Positions 1 through 7,524 of a stretch of 12,167 bases of DNA are shown piece after piece. The notes beneath the pieces were generated by a model. The model saw only the letters and a list, made by a program, of their open reading frames with translations, did not search any database and was not told the origin of the DNA. The stretch comes from JBKQHQ01 sp052148715 (lineage in GTDB: Bacteria; Pseudomonadota; Alphaproteobacteria; Rhizobiales; Xanthobacteraceae). Location: assembly GCA_052148715.1 (NCBI GenBank), contig JBKQHQ010000104.1, forward strand, positions 1 to 12,167, written 5' to 3'. The stretch's first letter is position 1; the number at the start of each line of letters is the position of its first letter. Both the position numbers and the translations under genes were made by a program.

Positions 1-807
1 GCGACCCATATCGACCAAGTCATCATGGCGGCGCGGGCCGGGGTGCCGGTGAGCGTGGGGACGCTGCCGATCGGGGGCGCTTCGACCCCGATCACGATGG
101 CCGGCAGCATGACCCACAGTCTGGCGACGGATTTCGCGGGCATGGTGCTCGGCCAGCTCGCGCGCCGCGGCTCCTGCGTCATCGGCAGCTCCGACGTGTG
201 CTTCATGGAGCCGGCCACCGGCGGCATCGGCAATTTCGTATATACCTCGCTCGCGGACATGGCGATGTGCCAGATTCGGCGCGAGCTCGGACTGCCCTCG
301 TTCACCGGGATCGGCGGGACCTCGAATGCGCGCCGCTTCGATCAGGACGCGGTGTGGGAGTTGTCCACGAATCTCATGCAGGCCTTCTACAGCCGGCCCG
401 CGACCCTCGATTACCTGGGCTCGCTCGACATGGGCCTGACGTACTCGCTGCCGGCGCTGTTGTTGTGCGATGAGCTCGCGGGCATGCTGCGCACGTTCTG
501 GCAGGGCGTGCGCATCGACGAAGACACGCTCGCGACGGACCTCATCCGCGCGGTGGGGCCGCGCGGAAACTTCCTCGCTCACCGCCACACGGTCTCGCAT
601 TGCCGGGAGCAGCTCTGGCCGGCCCGCTACCTGGCCGCGAATATGCCGCTCTCGAACGACGACAAGCCCGATCTCGATCTGCTGCAGCGAATCGACGCGC
701 ATCTGAGGCGGATTCTCGCCGAGCACCATCCGGAGCCGTTGAAGCCGGAGATTCTCGATGCGATGCGCGCCATCCAGGCGCGATTCAAGGCGCGGTACGC
801 GGCGTGA
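1..807 (+). CDS. MttB-superfamily (trimethylamine methyltransferase-like) corrinoid methyltransferase, C-terminal part
   Basis: The frame is open from base 1, so the start lies upstream; 268 codons are visible, ending in TGA. The protein resembles the C-terminal half of the MttB family, which moves a methyl group from a methylated amine to a corrinoid protein. Recognisable parts are the glycine-rich TIM-barrel stretch (GGIGNFVYTSLADMAMCQ, GIGGTSNARRFDQDAVWE) and the typical C-terminal signature GPRGNFLAHRHTVSHCREQ. Founding archaeal MttB proteins carry pyrrolysine, encoded by in-frame TAG, about two thirds along. That area should fall in this part, and no in-frame TAG is present. This is therefore probably a non-pyrrolysine member; characterised relatives such as MtgB, MtpB and MtcB demethylate glycine betaine, proline betaine or carnitine. 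The substrate cannot be read here, and the corrinoid-protein partner is not in view. The gene converges on the permease gene, overlapping its 3' end by 23 bp. The family call is firm; the substrate is unknown. Confidence 0.85.
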   Translation, partial: ATHIDQVIMAARAGVPVSVGTLPIGGASTPITMAGSMTHSLATDFAGMVLGQLARRGSCVIGSSDVCFMEPATGGIGNFVYTSLADMAMCQIRRELGLPSFTGIGGTSNARRFDQDAVWELSTNLMQAFYSRPATLDYLGSLDMGLTYSLPALLLCDELAGMLRTFWQGVRIDEDTLATDLIRAVGPRGNFLAHRHTVSHCREQLWPARYLAANMPLSNDDKPDLDLLQRIDAHLRRILAEHHPEPLKPEILDAMRAIQARFKARYAA

Positions 808-2152
808 GCAGCATGCGCAGGCGCCGGCCGCGTTCGAGCCAGGCGTAAACCGGAGCGCAGGCGCAGATGAACACGGCCGCCAGGATGCCGGAGCGCGGGT
901 CCTCCACCACGGCGGCGATTAGAAAGGCCACCGAGCCCGCGAGCACCACGACGGTCGAGACCGGGTAGCCGTGCGCCTGGTATGGTCGGGGCAGCTCGGG
1001 CTGCCGGCGGCGCAGCACCAGCAGGGCTGAAAAGGCCGACAGGTAACAGGTTAAAAACAGCACCGTGTACAGAGCGATGACCTGCTGGAAGGTGCCGCTC
1101 AGGATGATTGCGACGGTGAACACGCTGGTCAGAATCAGCGCGATCCGCGGCGTGCCGCCGGCGCTCACGACCGCCGCCTTCCGGGTGAAAAGCCCGTCCC
1201 GACCGATCGCAAACAAGATGCGTGGCGTCATGAGCATGATATTGTTGAGAAGGCTGAACATCATAAAGATGGAGAGAATGGTCACGAGCTGCGCGCCGCC
1301 GCGGGGCAGCACCAGCCGTGCCGCATCGGCCGCCGGCAGCTCCGAAGCGGCGAGCACGGACAGCGGCAGCACGCGGACGAACGCGAGATTGATCAACAGA
1401 TACAGGGCCGTGACCAGGAGCGCACCGCCGATGATGGCGCGCGGCAGAACGCGGGTCGGATTGGTATTTTCCTCGGCCATGTAGATCGGCGCATACCACC
1501 CGTCGAACGCGGTCAGTATCGCGCGCAGCGCCGGCACCACCGCAAAGAGCATCGCCATCGACAGCCACGGAGCCGAAGCCGCCGTGCCCGCGAGCGGCGC
1601 CGCGGCGCCGCCCGCCGCGGGTGCGACGAGAAAGCAGCCGATCACCAGAACCATCAGCATGAGTCCGATCGACACGCTGATGATCGCCGTCAAGGAGCTG
1701 CCGATCCGAAGCCCGATCCAGTGGATGCCGCTGAAGGCCGCAATGAAGGCAATGGCGAGCGCGCGCGGATTTAGCGCCGCGCCCGGCCACAGTGCGCCGA
1801 GAAAAGTCACCGCCGTCATCGACACGTAGGCGAGCGCGGCGACGCTCTGCAGCCAGTCGCACCAGCCGACGGCGAAGCCGATGCCTTCGCCGAAGGCGCG
1901 CCGCGCGTAGACGCGAAAACCGCCGGTCTCGGGGATCATCGCGGCCAGCTCGGCGACCGTCACGGCGCCCATCAGCGCATACAGGCCGCCCAAGGCCCAG
2001 AACACCATGATCAGGGTGCGATCTCCGAGTGCCGCGGCCACCAGGCCCGGAAGGCGCAGGATGCCGACGCCGATCGTCGAGCCGAACACCAGCGCGAGAC
2101 CGAAGCCGAGGCCGAGGATTCTGCGCAGCGGGCGCGTCGCGTGATTGCCCAC
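785..2152 (-). CDS. APC-superfamily amino acid permease
   Basis: This 455-residue membrane protein is rich in hydrophobic segments spread over its whole length, consistent with about 12 helices. The N-terminus carries the APC signature of the first helix, GLALVFGSTIGVGILRLPG, whose GSTIGVGI loop contacts substrate in this fold. ELAAMIPETGGFRVYARRAFG follows, typical of amino acid/polyamine/organocation transporters, and PRILFAIGRDGLF lies near residue 310. It should import an amino acid or related amine through the inner membrane by proton or exchange coupling; specificity is not readable. The start is GTG at 2152-2150, directly after the TAA of the S46 peptidase gene and in the same frame. 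No good ribosome binding site precedes it, so translation probably depends on ribosomes finishing the peptidase gene. The next in-frame GTG lies inside the first helix and is unlikely. Pairing with a secreted dipeptidyl-peptidase suggests uptake of released amino acids or dipeptide-derived compounds. Confidence 0.9.
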   Translation of the reverse strand: MGNHATRPLRRILGLGFGLALVFGSTIGVGILRLPGLVAAALGDRTLIMVFWALGGLYALMGAVTVAELAAMIPETGGFRVYARRAFGEGIGFAVGWCDWLQSVAALAYVSMTAVTFLGALWPGAALNPRALAIAFIAAFSGIHWIGLRIGSSLTAIISVSIGLMLMVLVIGCFLVAPAAGGAAAPLAGTAASAPWLSMAMLFAVVPALRAILTAFDGWYAPIYMAEENTNPTRVLPRAIIGGALLVTALYLLINLAFVRVLPLSVLAASELPAADAARLVLPRGGAQLVTILSIFMMFSLLNNIMLMTPRILFAIGRDGLFTRKAAVVSAGGTPRIALILTSVFTVAIILSGTFQQVIALYTVLFLTCYLSAFSALLVLRRRQPELPRPYQAHGYPVSTVVVLAGSVAFLIAAVVEDPRSGILAAVFICACAPVYAWLERGRRLRMLLTPRTAP

Positions 2153-4219
2153 TTAGCGAGCCAATTCGTTCACCAGCCGGTCCGCGTGGTAGATATTCTT
2201 GAGCGCCTCGGTGATGCCCGTCACGTCCACCGCCACCGCACGGTTCACGCTGCCGTCGTAGCCGAAGTCCCCGCCCAAGGACTGGATATTGCCGTCGAAG
2301 ATCAAACCGATCGCCTCGCCGTTGCGCCCGATGACTGGCGAGCCCGAGTTGCCGCCGATGATGTCGTTGGTCGAGACGAAATCGACGTTGGCGTGCGGAT
2401 CCACCGCTTTTTGCGCCTTGAGCCAGCTGTCAGGCAGCTTGAACGGATCGAACCCCGTCGCATGCGCGTAAGCGCCGGCGAAATTCGTGGTCGGCGCGAT
2501 CGTGCGGCCGTTCTCCCGATAGCCGGCGACGGCGCCGTACGAGAGCCGCAGCGTGAAGGTTGCGTCCGGATAGGTGTCTTTCCCCTCGAGCGCAAAACGC
2601 GCCTTGGCGATCAGTGCGGCATTCTTGGTGATCACCGCCTTCACGTTGTCCTCGTAGTCCGCCCGGACCGCGCGCGCGGGCGCGTCGAGAATTCGGACAA
2701 AATCGATCAATGGATCGTGATACGCGTTGATGGCTCCGGCACCGCCCGCCAACAGCTGGGCGCGCAGTTCGGCATCGTTCAACTTGGTGCCGTCGACTAC
2801 CTCGCCGGCGATCTGCTCCGGACTTTTCTTGTCGAGCAGCGCGCGCACGTCGGGATCGGTGGTGCCGAGATCCTCGCGCACCTTGGTCAACCACCAGGCG
2901 AGCACGGTCTTCTCGACGCTCGCGTAAATGGGGGCCGGCGAGACGATTTCCTGCTTGAGCGCCGGAAAGTTCGCGTCCTGATACGCCTCCAACCGCTGCC
3001 CGTCGGGCTTGCCGATTTCGGCCGCGTAGCGATTCAGCGCGATGGCCTCCATGAGCAGCGGTGAGAACGCCTGCGGATAGCGCTCGAGCAGCGCATAGCG
3101 AACGAAGATGGTCCGTTGATGCGCCACCGCCGCCGCGATCGCATTCCAGGCCCCGCCGTCGCTCGCAGCGAGCTGCGGATCGGCAGCGACGCGGCGCCGG
3201 AATTCGCTCTCGGCACGCGCCTTATCCGCAACGAGCGATCCTTCCACCAAGGCGAGTTGCCGGCCTTTGTAGGCCTTCAGGGAATTCTCGATCGAGAACA
3301 GCAGGGTCTTCGAGGTGCGGGATTCCTCGGGGCCTTTGGTCGAGAACTCATTCAGGACACCGCGCAATTCGGAAAACGTGGTCAAGATAAACGGTTGAAT
3401 CGCATCGCGCTGCAGTTCGAGTTGCGCCAGCGTATCCTCGCGCTCCGTGGCGCCCGGATTGCCGCTGGTGAAGGCGATATCACCTTCCTTGACCCCGCGG
3501 GTCGCGAATTTGAGGTAGGTATCGGTGCGCAGCGGCTTGCCGTTGTCGTAGATGCGCACGAAGGCGGTGTCCAGATCGTAGCGCGGAAAGGTGAAGTTGT
3601 CCGGGTCGCCGCCGAAGAAGGCCACGCTTTCCTCCGGGGCGAACACCATCCTCAAATCCTGGTAGCGCTTGTATTTGTACAAATCGTATACGCCGCCATG
3701 GTACAACGTCACCACCTGGCAGCGCACGTCGGCCGCCGTGCCGCAGGCGCTTTCGATCTGGGCCTTGGCCGCGCGTTCCGCCTCGTGAAATGCGCGGTCC
3801 GATTTGCCTTCCGTGGCCGCATCCATCTGCTTGGTCACGTCGGTGATTTGCACCAATTGGTTGGCCTCCATTGCCGGGCACTTCTTCTCGTCGGCGGCGG
3901 TGGCGGCATAGAAGCCGTTGGCGATGTAGTCGTTCTTGGCGCTCGCCAGGTCGCTCAAGCATTCGCGGGCGCAGTGGTGATTGGTCATGACCAACCCCTC
4001 GGAGGACACGAGGCTCGCCGAGCAGCCGGCCGCCAACCGGATGCTGGAGAGCCGTGCGTGATCGAGCCACGCGGCATCCGGCGCCCACCCGTATTTCGCC
4101 CGCATCTTGGCCACGGGGAAATTATCGTAAGTCCACATGCCCTCGTCGGCGAAGGCGGGAATCGCGAGGGTGATCGCGATTGCGGATAGCAGCAGGGTCA
4201 TGCGAATTGGTCTTTTCAT
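2153..4219 (-). CDS. S46 family dipeptidyl-peptidase (DPP7-like), periplasmic
   Basis: This is a full-length 688-residue member of peptidase family S46, which removes dipeptides from peptide N-termini. A signal peptide is clear: MKRPIR, a hydrophobic stretch, then AIPAFA before DEGMW, with likely cleavage after residue 24. The chymotrypsin-like triad can be placed as His82 in TNHHC, Asp217 in FPRYDLDTAF and Ser625 in GGNSGSPV. C66 and C83 match the usual disulfide around the histidine. Eighteen residues after the serine, the motif is FDGN with Gly643. This position is Gly in DPP7-type enzymes, which prefer hydrophobic P1 residues, and Arg in DPP11-type enzymes, which prefer Asp/Glu, so DPP7-like specificity is expected. 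The ATG is preceded by GGAG (4225-4228 on the opposite strand) at 5-base spacing, supporting this start over Met7. The permease gene follows immediately, as an operon. The 96 bp upstream could hold its own promoter, but I see no convincing one. Confidence 0.95.
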   Translation of the reverse strand: MKRPIRMTLLLSAIAITLAIPAFADEGMWTYDNFPVAKMRAKYGWAPDAAWLDHARLSSIRLAAGCSASLVSSEGLVMTNHHCARECLSDLASAKNDYIANGFYAATAADEKKCPAMEANQLVQITDVTKQMDAATEGKSDRAFHEAERAAKAQIESACGTAADVRCQVVTLYHGGVYDLYKYKRYQDLRMVFAPEESVAFFGGDPDNFTFPRYDLDTAFVRIYDNGKPLRTDTYLKFATRGVKEGDIAFTSGNPGATEREDTLAQLELQRDAIQPFILTTFSELRGVLNEFSTKGPEESRTSKTLLFSIENSLKAYKGRQLALVEGSLVADKARAESEFRRRVAADPQLAASDGGAWNAIAAAVAHQRTIFVRYALLERYPQAFSPLLMEAIALNRYAAEIGKPDGQRLEAYQDANFPALKQEIVSPAPIYASVEKTVLAWWLTKVREDLGTTDPDVRALLDKKSPEQIAGEVVDGTKLNDAELRAQLLAGGAGAINAYHDPLIDFVRILDAPARAVRADYEDNVKAVITKNAALIAKARFALEGKDTYPDATFTLRLSYGAVAGYRENGRTIAPTTNFAGAYAHATGFDPFKLPDSWLKAQKAVDPHANVDFVSTNDIIGGNSGSPVIGRNGEAIGLIFDGNIQSLGGDFGYDGSVNRAVAVDVTGITEALKNIYHADRLVNELAR

Positions 4220-4315
4220 GCTAACTCCATCCGAAATCGTTGGCGGCCGGTTGAACCTCTATGCCCATGTTAGCGCAATGCATGCCGCTGATGAGGCAAT
4301 TGATGAGCGCTGAAA
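4220..4315 (-). other. Intergenic region upstream of the S46 peptidase gene
   Basis: These 96 bp separate the end of the CoA-transferase gene from the S46 peptidase start, all on the minus strand. The only clear element is the peptidase ribosome binding site GGAG, complement of 4225-4228. I looked for a promoter and found only poorly spaced TTG-like and TAACAT-like elements. No hairpin followed by a T tract is present, so read-through from the CoA-transferase gene is possible. Confidence 0.4.
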
Positions 4316-5650
4316 TCACGCGAAGGCTTTCGGGATCAGTCCGTGCTCGCGCGCTTCGCGCTCGAGGCCGTCGCGAAAATCAGGATGAGCGAGCGAGATC
4401 ATCGCCCTGGCCCGCTCCGGAACGGACTTTCCCTTCAAATTGACGATCCCGAATTCGGTGACCACGTACATCATGTCGGAGCGGGGCGTCGTGACCACAT
4501 TGCCGGGCGTGAGGTCGAGCACGATGCGGCTCTTGCGTATCCCATGGCGTTCATAGGTCGAGGACAAACACACGAACGATTTGCCGTCCTTCGATGCGTA
4601 GGCGCCGCGGACGAACTGCAGCTGACCCCCGGTGCCGCTGATGTGACGATGGCCGCAGGATTCGGACGAGGCCTGGCCCTGCAGATCCATCTGCGTCGTG
4701 TTGTTGATCGCCATGAAACGCTCGTTGCGCATGATCAGGTGAGGAAGATTCGTGTACTCGATCGGACAGCAGAGAAAATCCGCATTGCGATCGATCGTGC
4801 GGTACATCCCTTGCGAGCCGAGCGCGAAGCTGCACACGACCTTGCCGCGGTCCACGGCCTTGGCGCCGCCGGTTATGGCCCCGCCGGCGTACAGATCGAT
4901 AATGCCGTCGGTCAGCATTTCGCTGTGGATGCCGAGATTTCGGATACCGCTCTCGAGCAGCAGCGAACATACGGCATTCGGCATTGCACCGATGCCCACT
5001 TGCAGGCAGGCACCATCGCCCACTTCGGCGGCGATCAGCCGCGCCACGGCTCGATCGGCGGCGCTCGGCGGCGGGTTGGACAATTGCGGCGGCGGGCCGG
5101 AATCGCCCTCGATCACGTAGTCGACCTCGCTGACATGCACCGCGTTGTCGACCCCGTACAGATACGGCAGGCCCTCGCTCACTTCCACGACGACGATCTT
5201 GGCGCGCTCGACGATGGCGCGGTGCCAGAGGTTGGTGGCGCCAAGGTTGAAATATCCGCCGGCGTCGGCCGCTCGGGTCTTGAGCACCACGATGTCGGGA
5301 GGTTCGATGAATCGGCGGTAATAATCCGTTATCTCCCCGAGGTTGCACGGTATGTAGTGGCACAGCCCCGCATCGTGTTTATTGCGGTCATAGCCGCCGA
5401 AGTGCCAGTTGTACCACTGAAAATGCTCGCGCCCGGGGTCGGCTTCGAGCACGGCACGCGGCCGCAGGCTCAGGCAGGCCCGGAATTTGACGTCCCGCAA
5501 TTCGCTCTTGCGGTCGGCCAGGGCGCGGTCGAACACATCCGGTTGCCCAAGCACCGCGCCATAGTCCACCCAGTCGCCCGACTTCACGAGGCCCGCCGCT
5601 TCGGCTGCGGTGATCCGGCGCGCCGTTTTTCCATGCATTGATTTGGTCAT
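4316..5650 (-). CDS. Acetyl-CoA hydrolase/transferase family protein (4-hydroxybutyrate or butyrate CoA-transferase-like)
   Basis: This 444-residue protein has the two-domain layout of the family I CoA-transferases (AbfT, Cat1 and acetyl-CoA hydrolase relatives). These enzymes move CoA between acids such as acetate, butyrate and 4-hydroxybutyrate through a glutamyl-CoA intermediate. The glycine-rich CoA-binding segment VGIGAMPNAV lies near residues 218-227. The expected catalytic glutamate is Glu244 in GIHSEMLTDG, and GTGGQLQFVRGAY marks the C-terminal domain. Length is normal and there is no signal peptide, so it is cytoplasmic. The ATG is preceded by AAGGG at 4-base spacing; another Met four codons on is a less likely start. 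It is divergent from the ECHDC3-like gene across a 127-bp spacer, suggesting shared control and perhaps a shared acyl-CoA pathway. The S46 gene lies 96 bp downstream. The family is secure; the true acid pair is not, and simple thioester hydrolysis remains possible. Confidence 0.9.
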   Translation of the reverse strand: MTKSMHGKTARRITAAEAAGLVKSGDWVDYGAVLGQPDVFDRALADRKSELRDVKFRACLSLRPRAVLEADPGREHFQWYNWHFGGYDRNKHDAGLCHYIPCNLGEITDYYRRFIEPPDIVVLKTRAADAGGYFNLGATNLWHRAIVERAKIVVVEVSEGLPYLYGVDNAVHVSEVDYVIEGDSGPPPQLSNPPPSAADRAVARLIAAEVGDGACLQVGIGAMPNAVCSLLLESGIRNLGIHSEMLTDGIIDLYAGGAITGGAKAVDRGKVVCSFALGSQGMYRTIDRNADFLCCPIEYTNLPHLIMRNERFMAINNTTQMDLQGQASSESCGHRHISGTGGQLQFVRGAYASKDGKSFVCLSSTYERHGIRKSRIVLDLTPGNVVTTPRSDMMYVVTEFGIVNLKGKSVPERARAMISLAHPDFRDGLEREAREHGLIPKAFA

Positions 5651-5777
5651 GCGGCCCTTGTAATGCTCGAGCTCTTGTTCGACTGGCGTCGCTTCGCGCC
5701 GGAATATTAGAGTACTTTTGAATCGGTATTGCTAGAGTGCCGGCAAATGGGGGGAACCTATGGAGGGGAGGGCGGCC
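5651..5777. promoter_or_regulatory. Divergent intergenic region, CoA-transferase (-) / ECHDC3-like (+)
   Basis: This spacer should contain promoters for both divergent genes. An AT-richer core at 5701-5733 carries TAATAT on the minus strand (complement of 5704-5709), a plausible -10 for the CoA-transferase gene; its -35 is poor. TAGAGT occurs twice as a direct repeat, at 5708-5713 and 5733-5738, a 25-bp period. The ribosome binding region of the plus-strand gene is the purine-rich run at 5762-5772. Promoter placement is tentative. Confidence 0.35.
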
Positions 5778-6563
5778 ATGTCTGACAATCCATGCATATT
5801 GCGATCGGAGGCGGCCGGCGCGCGGACGCTGACGCTGAACCGTCCGCAGGCGCGCAATGCGCTTTCGCTCGGTATGCTGCAGGCTCTGGCAATCGAGCTG
5901 GATCGCGCCGCCGCGGACCCCGCGGTGCGCGTGGTGGTGTTGAAGGGGGCGGGACCGGCCTTCTGTGCCGGGCATGACTTGAAGGAAATGCGCGACGCGT
6001 GCTTTGGCGGCGACTACGCCGAGGCGTTGTTCGCCGAATGCGCGAAAGTCATGCTGGCGATCCTCCATTTGCCGAAGCCGGTCGTTGCCCAGGTGCACGG
6101 GGTCGCGACCGCGGCCGGCTGCCAACTGGTCGCAACCTGCGATCTCGCCCTGGCGGCGGAGGATGCGCGTTTTGCAACGCCGGGGGTCAATATCGGGCTC
6201 TTTTGCTCGACCCCCATGGTGGCCTTGTCGCGCAATGTGGGCCGCAAGGCCGCCATGCGTATGCTGCTGACGGGTGAGCTGATCGATGCACCGGCGGCGG
6301 TTCGCATCGGGTTGATCAATGAGGCGGTGCCGGCCGCCGAATTGGCGCATCGAACCGCGGCGCTCGCTGCCGCCATTGCCGCAAAATCGCCGGTGGTCCT
6401 CGCGATCGGCAAGGAGGCCTTTTATCGTCAAGCCGAAATGCCGATCGCGGACGCCTATGCGTACACCGCCAAGGTGATGGCGGCCAATCTGTCGCAGCCG
6501 GATGCGCGCGAGGGTATCGGCGCATTCCTGGACAAGCGAAGTCCGGTGTGGTCCGGATCGTGA
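5778..6563 (+). CDS. ECHDC3-like enoyl-CoA hydratase/isomerase (crotonase-fold) protein
   Basis: This 261-residue cytoplasmic protein has the crotonase fold. NRPQARNAL (21-29) and the oxyanion-hole segment FCAGHDLKEM (62-71) are typical. The segment HGVATAAGCQLVATCDLALA, then FATPGVNIGLFCSTPMVALS and the terminal KRSPVW closely resemble vertebrate ECHDC3 as I recall it. Classical enoyl-CoA hydratase uses two glutamates (Glu144 and Glu164 in the rat enzyme). Here those positions appear to be Gln116 and Gly136, so ordinary hydration is doubtful and the reaction is unknown; it probably still binds an acyl-CoA. I chose ATG 5778 because a strong purine-rich site (GGAGGGGAGGG) lies 5 bases before it. 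An in-frame ATG at 5760 would add MEGRAA and erase that signal as a leader. The gene is divergent from the CoA-transferase gene and convergent with the LysR gene, with 19 bp between their stops. The family is firm; the function is not. Confidence 0.88.
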   Translation: MSDNPCILRSEAAGARTLTLNRPQARNALSLGMLQALAIELDRAAADPAVRVVVLKGAGPAFCAGHDLKEMRDACFGGDYAEALFAECAKVMLAILHLPKPVVAQVHGVATAAGCQLVATCDLALAAEDARFATPGVNIGLFCSTPMVALSRNVGRKAAMRMLLTGELIDAPAAVRIGLINEAVPAAELAHRTAALAAAIAAKSPVVLAIGKEAFYRQAEMPIADAYAYTAKVMAANLSQPDAREGIGAFLDKRSPVWSGS

Positions 6564-6582
6564 CCGGCCCGGGGCCTCGGCA

Positions 6583-7485
6583 TCATGGTGCGTGAGCTGT
6601 CTGCCCCGCGACCTCGGAGCGGATGATTTCGGCCAAGCGCAGCGCGCCGGGACCCGTGTAATCGCGGTCGGCGAACACGAGGTAAAGATCGCCCCAGCGC
6701 TCGCGCCCCTCGCGCAGCGGCAGCTCCTTGAGCGTGCCTTGCGCGAGATCGTTGCGCACCCACTCCTCCGCGTACCAGGCGAAGCCCAGGCCCATGCCGG
6801 CCGCATGGATCGAGGTGGCCTTGTGGCTCACCGTCCAGCTTTGCTCCGCACCGAGCCAACTGCCGCTGCGGCGTTGGCTGCCGGTATCGCGGATAATGAG
6901 GTGACGGTGCTGGCGCAGGTCCTGCATCGTCAGATCGCGTCCGAGCCGGTGCAGCGGATGATCGGGGTGCGCGGCGGCAATGAAGCGCAGCCGCATCAAC
7001 GGATCGCCGGCGAAGCCCGGCGGCACCCGGGAGCAAATCGCCAAATCGACCCGGCGTTGCGAAAGCGCTTCCTCGGTGCCGCTGAGCACGGTCTCGTACA
7101 GCTCGATGCGTGTCTGCGGCCGCTCCTGCGCGAAGCGCGCAAAGCATTGCAGCAGCAGCCATGTGGGAAACACGATCTCCACCGCCAACCGCAACTCCGG
7201 TTCCCAACCGGCCGCGAGATTCGCCGCTGCCCCTTCCAGCGCGCGCGCTTCGTCGAGCAGGGCTCTGGCTCGGCGATACAGCACCTCTCCGGTCGGGGTG
7301 AGATGCGCTTTGCGTCCGCTCACCTCGAAAGCGCTTACCCCGAGCTGCCGTTCGATCTTCTGTACCGCGTAGGTGACCGACGACTGGCTCTTGTGCAGCG
7401 AGACCGCCGCCTGGGCATAGCCGCCGTCATCGACCACCGCCAGCAGCGCACGCCATTGTTCCAATGAAATCCGGATGTTAGGCAT
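6583..7485 (-). CDS. LysR-family transcriptional regulator
   Basis: This 300-residue regulator starts with a winged helix-turn-helix at about residues 6-65 (ISLEQWRALLAVVDDGGYAQ, then SLHKSQSSVTYAVQKIERQLG and LTPTGEVLYRRARALL). A LysR substrate-binding domain follows from about residue 95. The linker sequence AAGWEPELRLAVE resembles that of E. coli YhaJ, a LysR regulator responding to aromatic and hydroquinone-type compounds; this comparison is from memory. It is divergent from azoR-doxX-pirin, the classic arrangement in which a LysR protein controls its neighbour and itself. A long inverted repeat lies in the shared spacer. No Shine-Dalgarno sequence precedes its ATG; the bases upstream are nearly all A and T. 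It may therefore be weakly or leaderlessly translated, or the true start may differ slightly. The inducer is inferred to be a quinone or related electrophile, not shown by sequence. Confidence 0.93.
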   Translation of the reverse strand: MPNIRISLEQWRALLAVVDDGGYAQAAVSLHKSQSSVTYAVQKIERQLGVSAFEVSGRKAHLTPTGEVLYRRARALLDEARALEGAAANLAAGWEPELRLAVEIVFPTWLLLQCFARFAQERPQTRIELYETVLSGTEEALSQRRVDLAICSRVPPGFAGDPLMRLRFIAAAHPDHPLHRLGRDLTMQDLRQHRHLIIRDTGSQRRSGSWLGAEQSWTVSHKATSIHAAGMGLGFAWYAEEWVRNDLAQGTLKELPLREGRERWGDLYLVFADRDYTGPGALRLAEIIRSEVAGQTAHAP

Positions 7486-7486
7486 A

Positions 7487-7524
7487 AAATATTCAAAAAT
7501 AAGATAGATAAGCCCTAAATATTC
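7487..7524 (+). repeat. Direct repeat AAATATTC, 30-bp period
   Basis: AAATATTC occurs at 7487-7494 and again at 7517-7524, the second copy lying in the centre of the inverted repeat. A 30-bp spacing is close to three helical turns, so both copies would face the same side of DNA. It may be a secondary regulator site or chance in AT-rich sequence. Confidence 0.35.

Noticed and set aside
627..1862. Open frame of 411 codons overlapping the permease gene on the same strand
   Set aside because: The product is Arg-rich and disordered-looking, while the other frame gives a well-formed APC transporter.
3116..4189. Long open frame (357 codons) antisense to the S46 peptidase gene
   Set aside because: The opposite strand encodes a complete S46 enzyme with signal peptide and triad. 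The antisense product has no recognisable domain and reflects high-GC codon bias.
4343..5641. Open frame of 432 codons antisense to the CoA-transferase gene
   Set aside because: It mirrors almost the whole CoA-transferase gene and has low-complexity, His/Arg/Gly-rich composition with no family likeness.
5760..5777. ATG 5760 as the ECHDC3-like gene start
   Set aside because: It would add MEGRAA, which is simply the translated purine-rich ribosome binding site of ATG 5778. It is not fully excluded, since a G run also precedes 5760.
6564..6582. GGCCC-G-GGGCC between the convergent ECHDC3-like and lysR genes as a bidirectional terminator
   Set aside because: The 1-base centre is too tight for an RNA loop and no T tracts flank it.
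5388..6806. Minus-strand open frame of 472 codons across the CoA-transferase start, the divergent spacer and the ECHDC3-like gene
   Set aside because: It runs through three well-supported features in other frames and shows no recognisable protein family.
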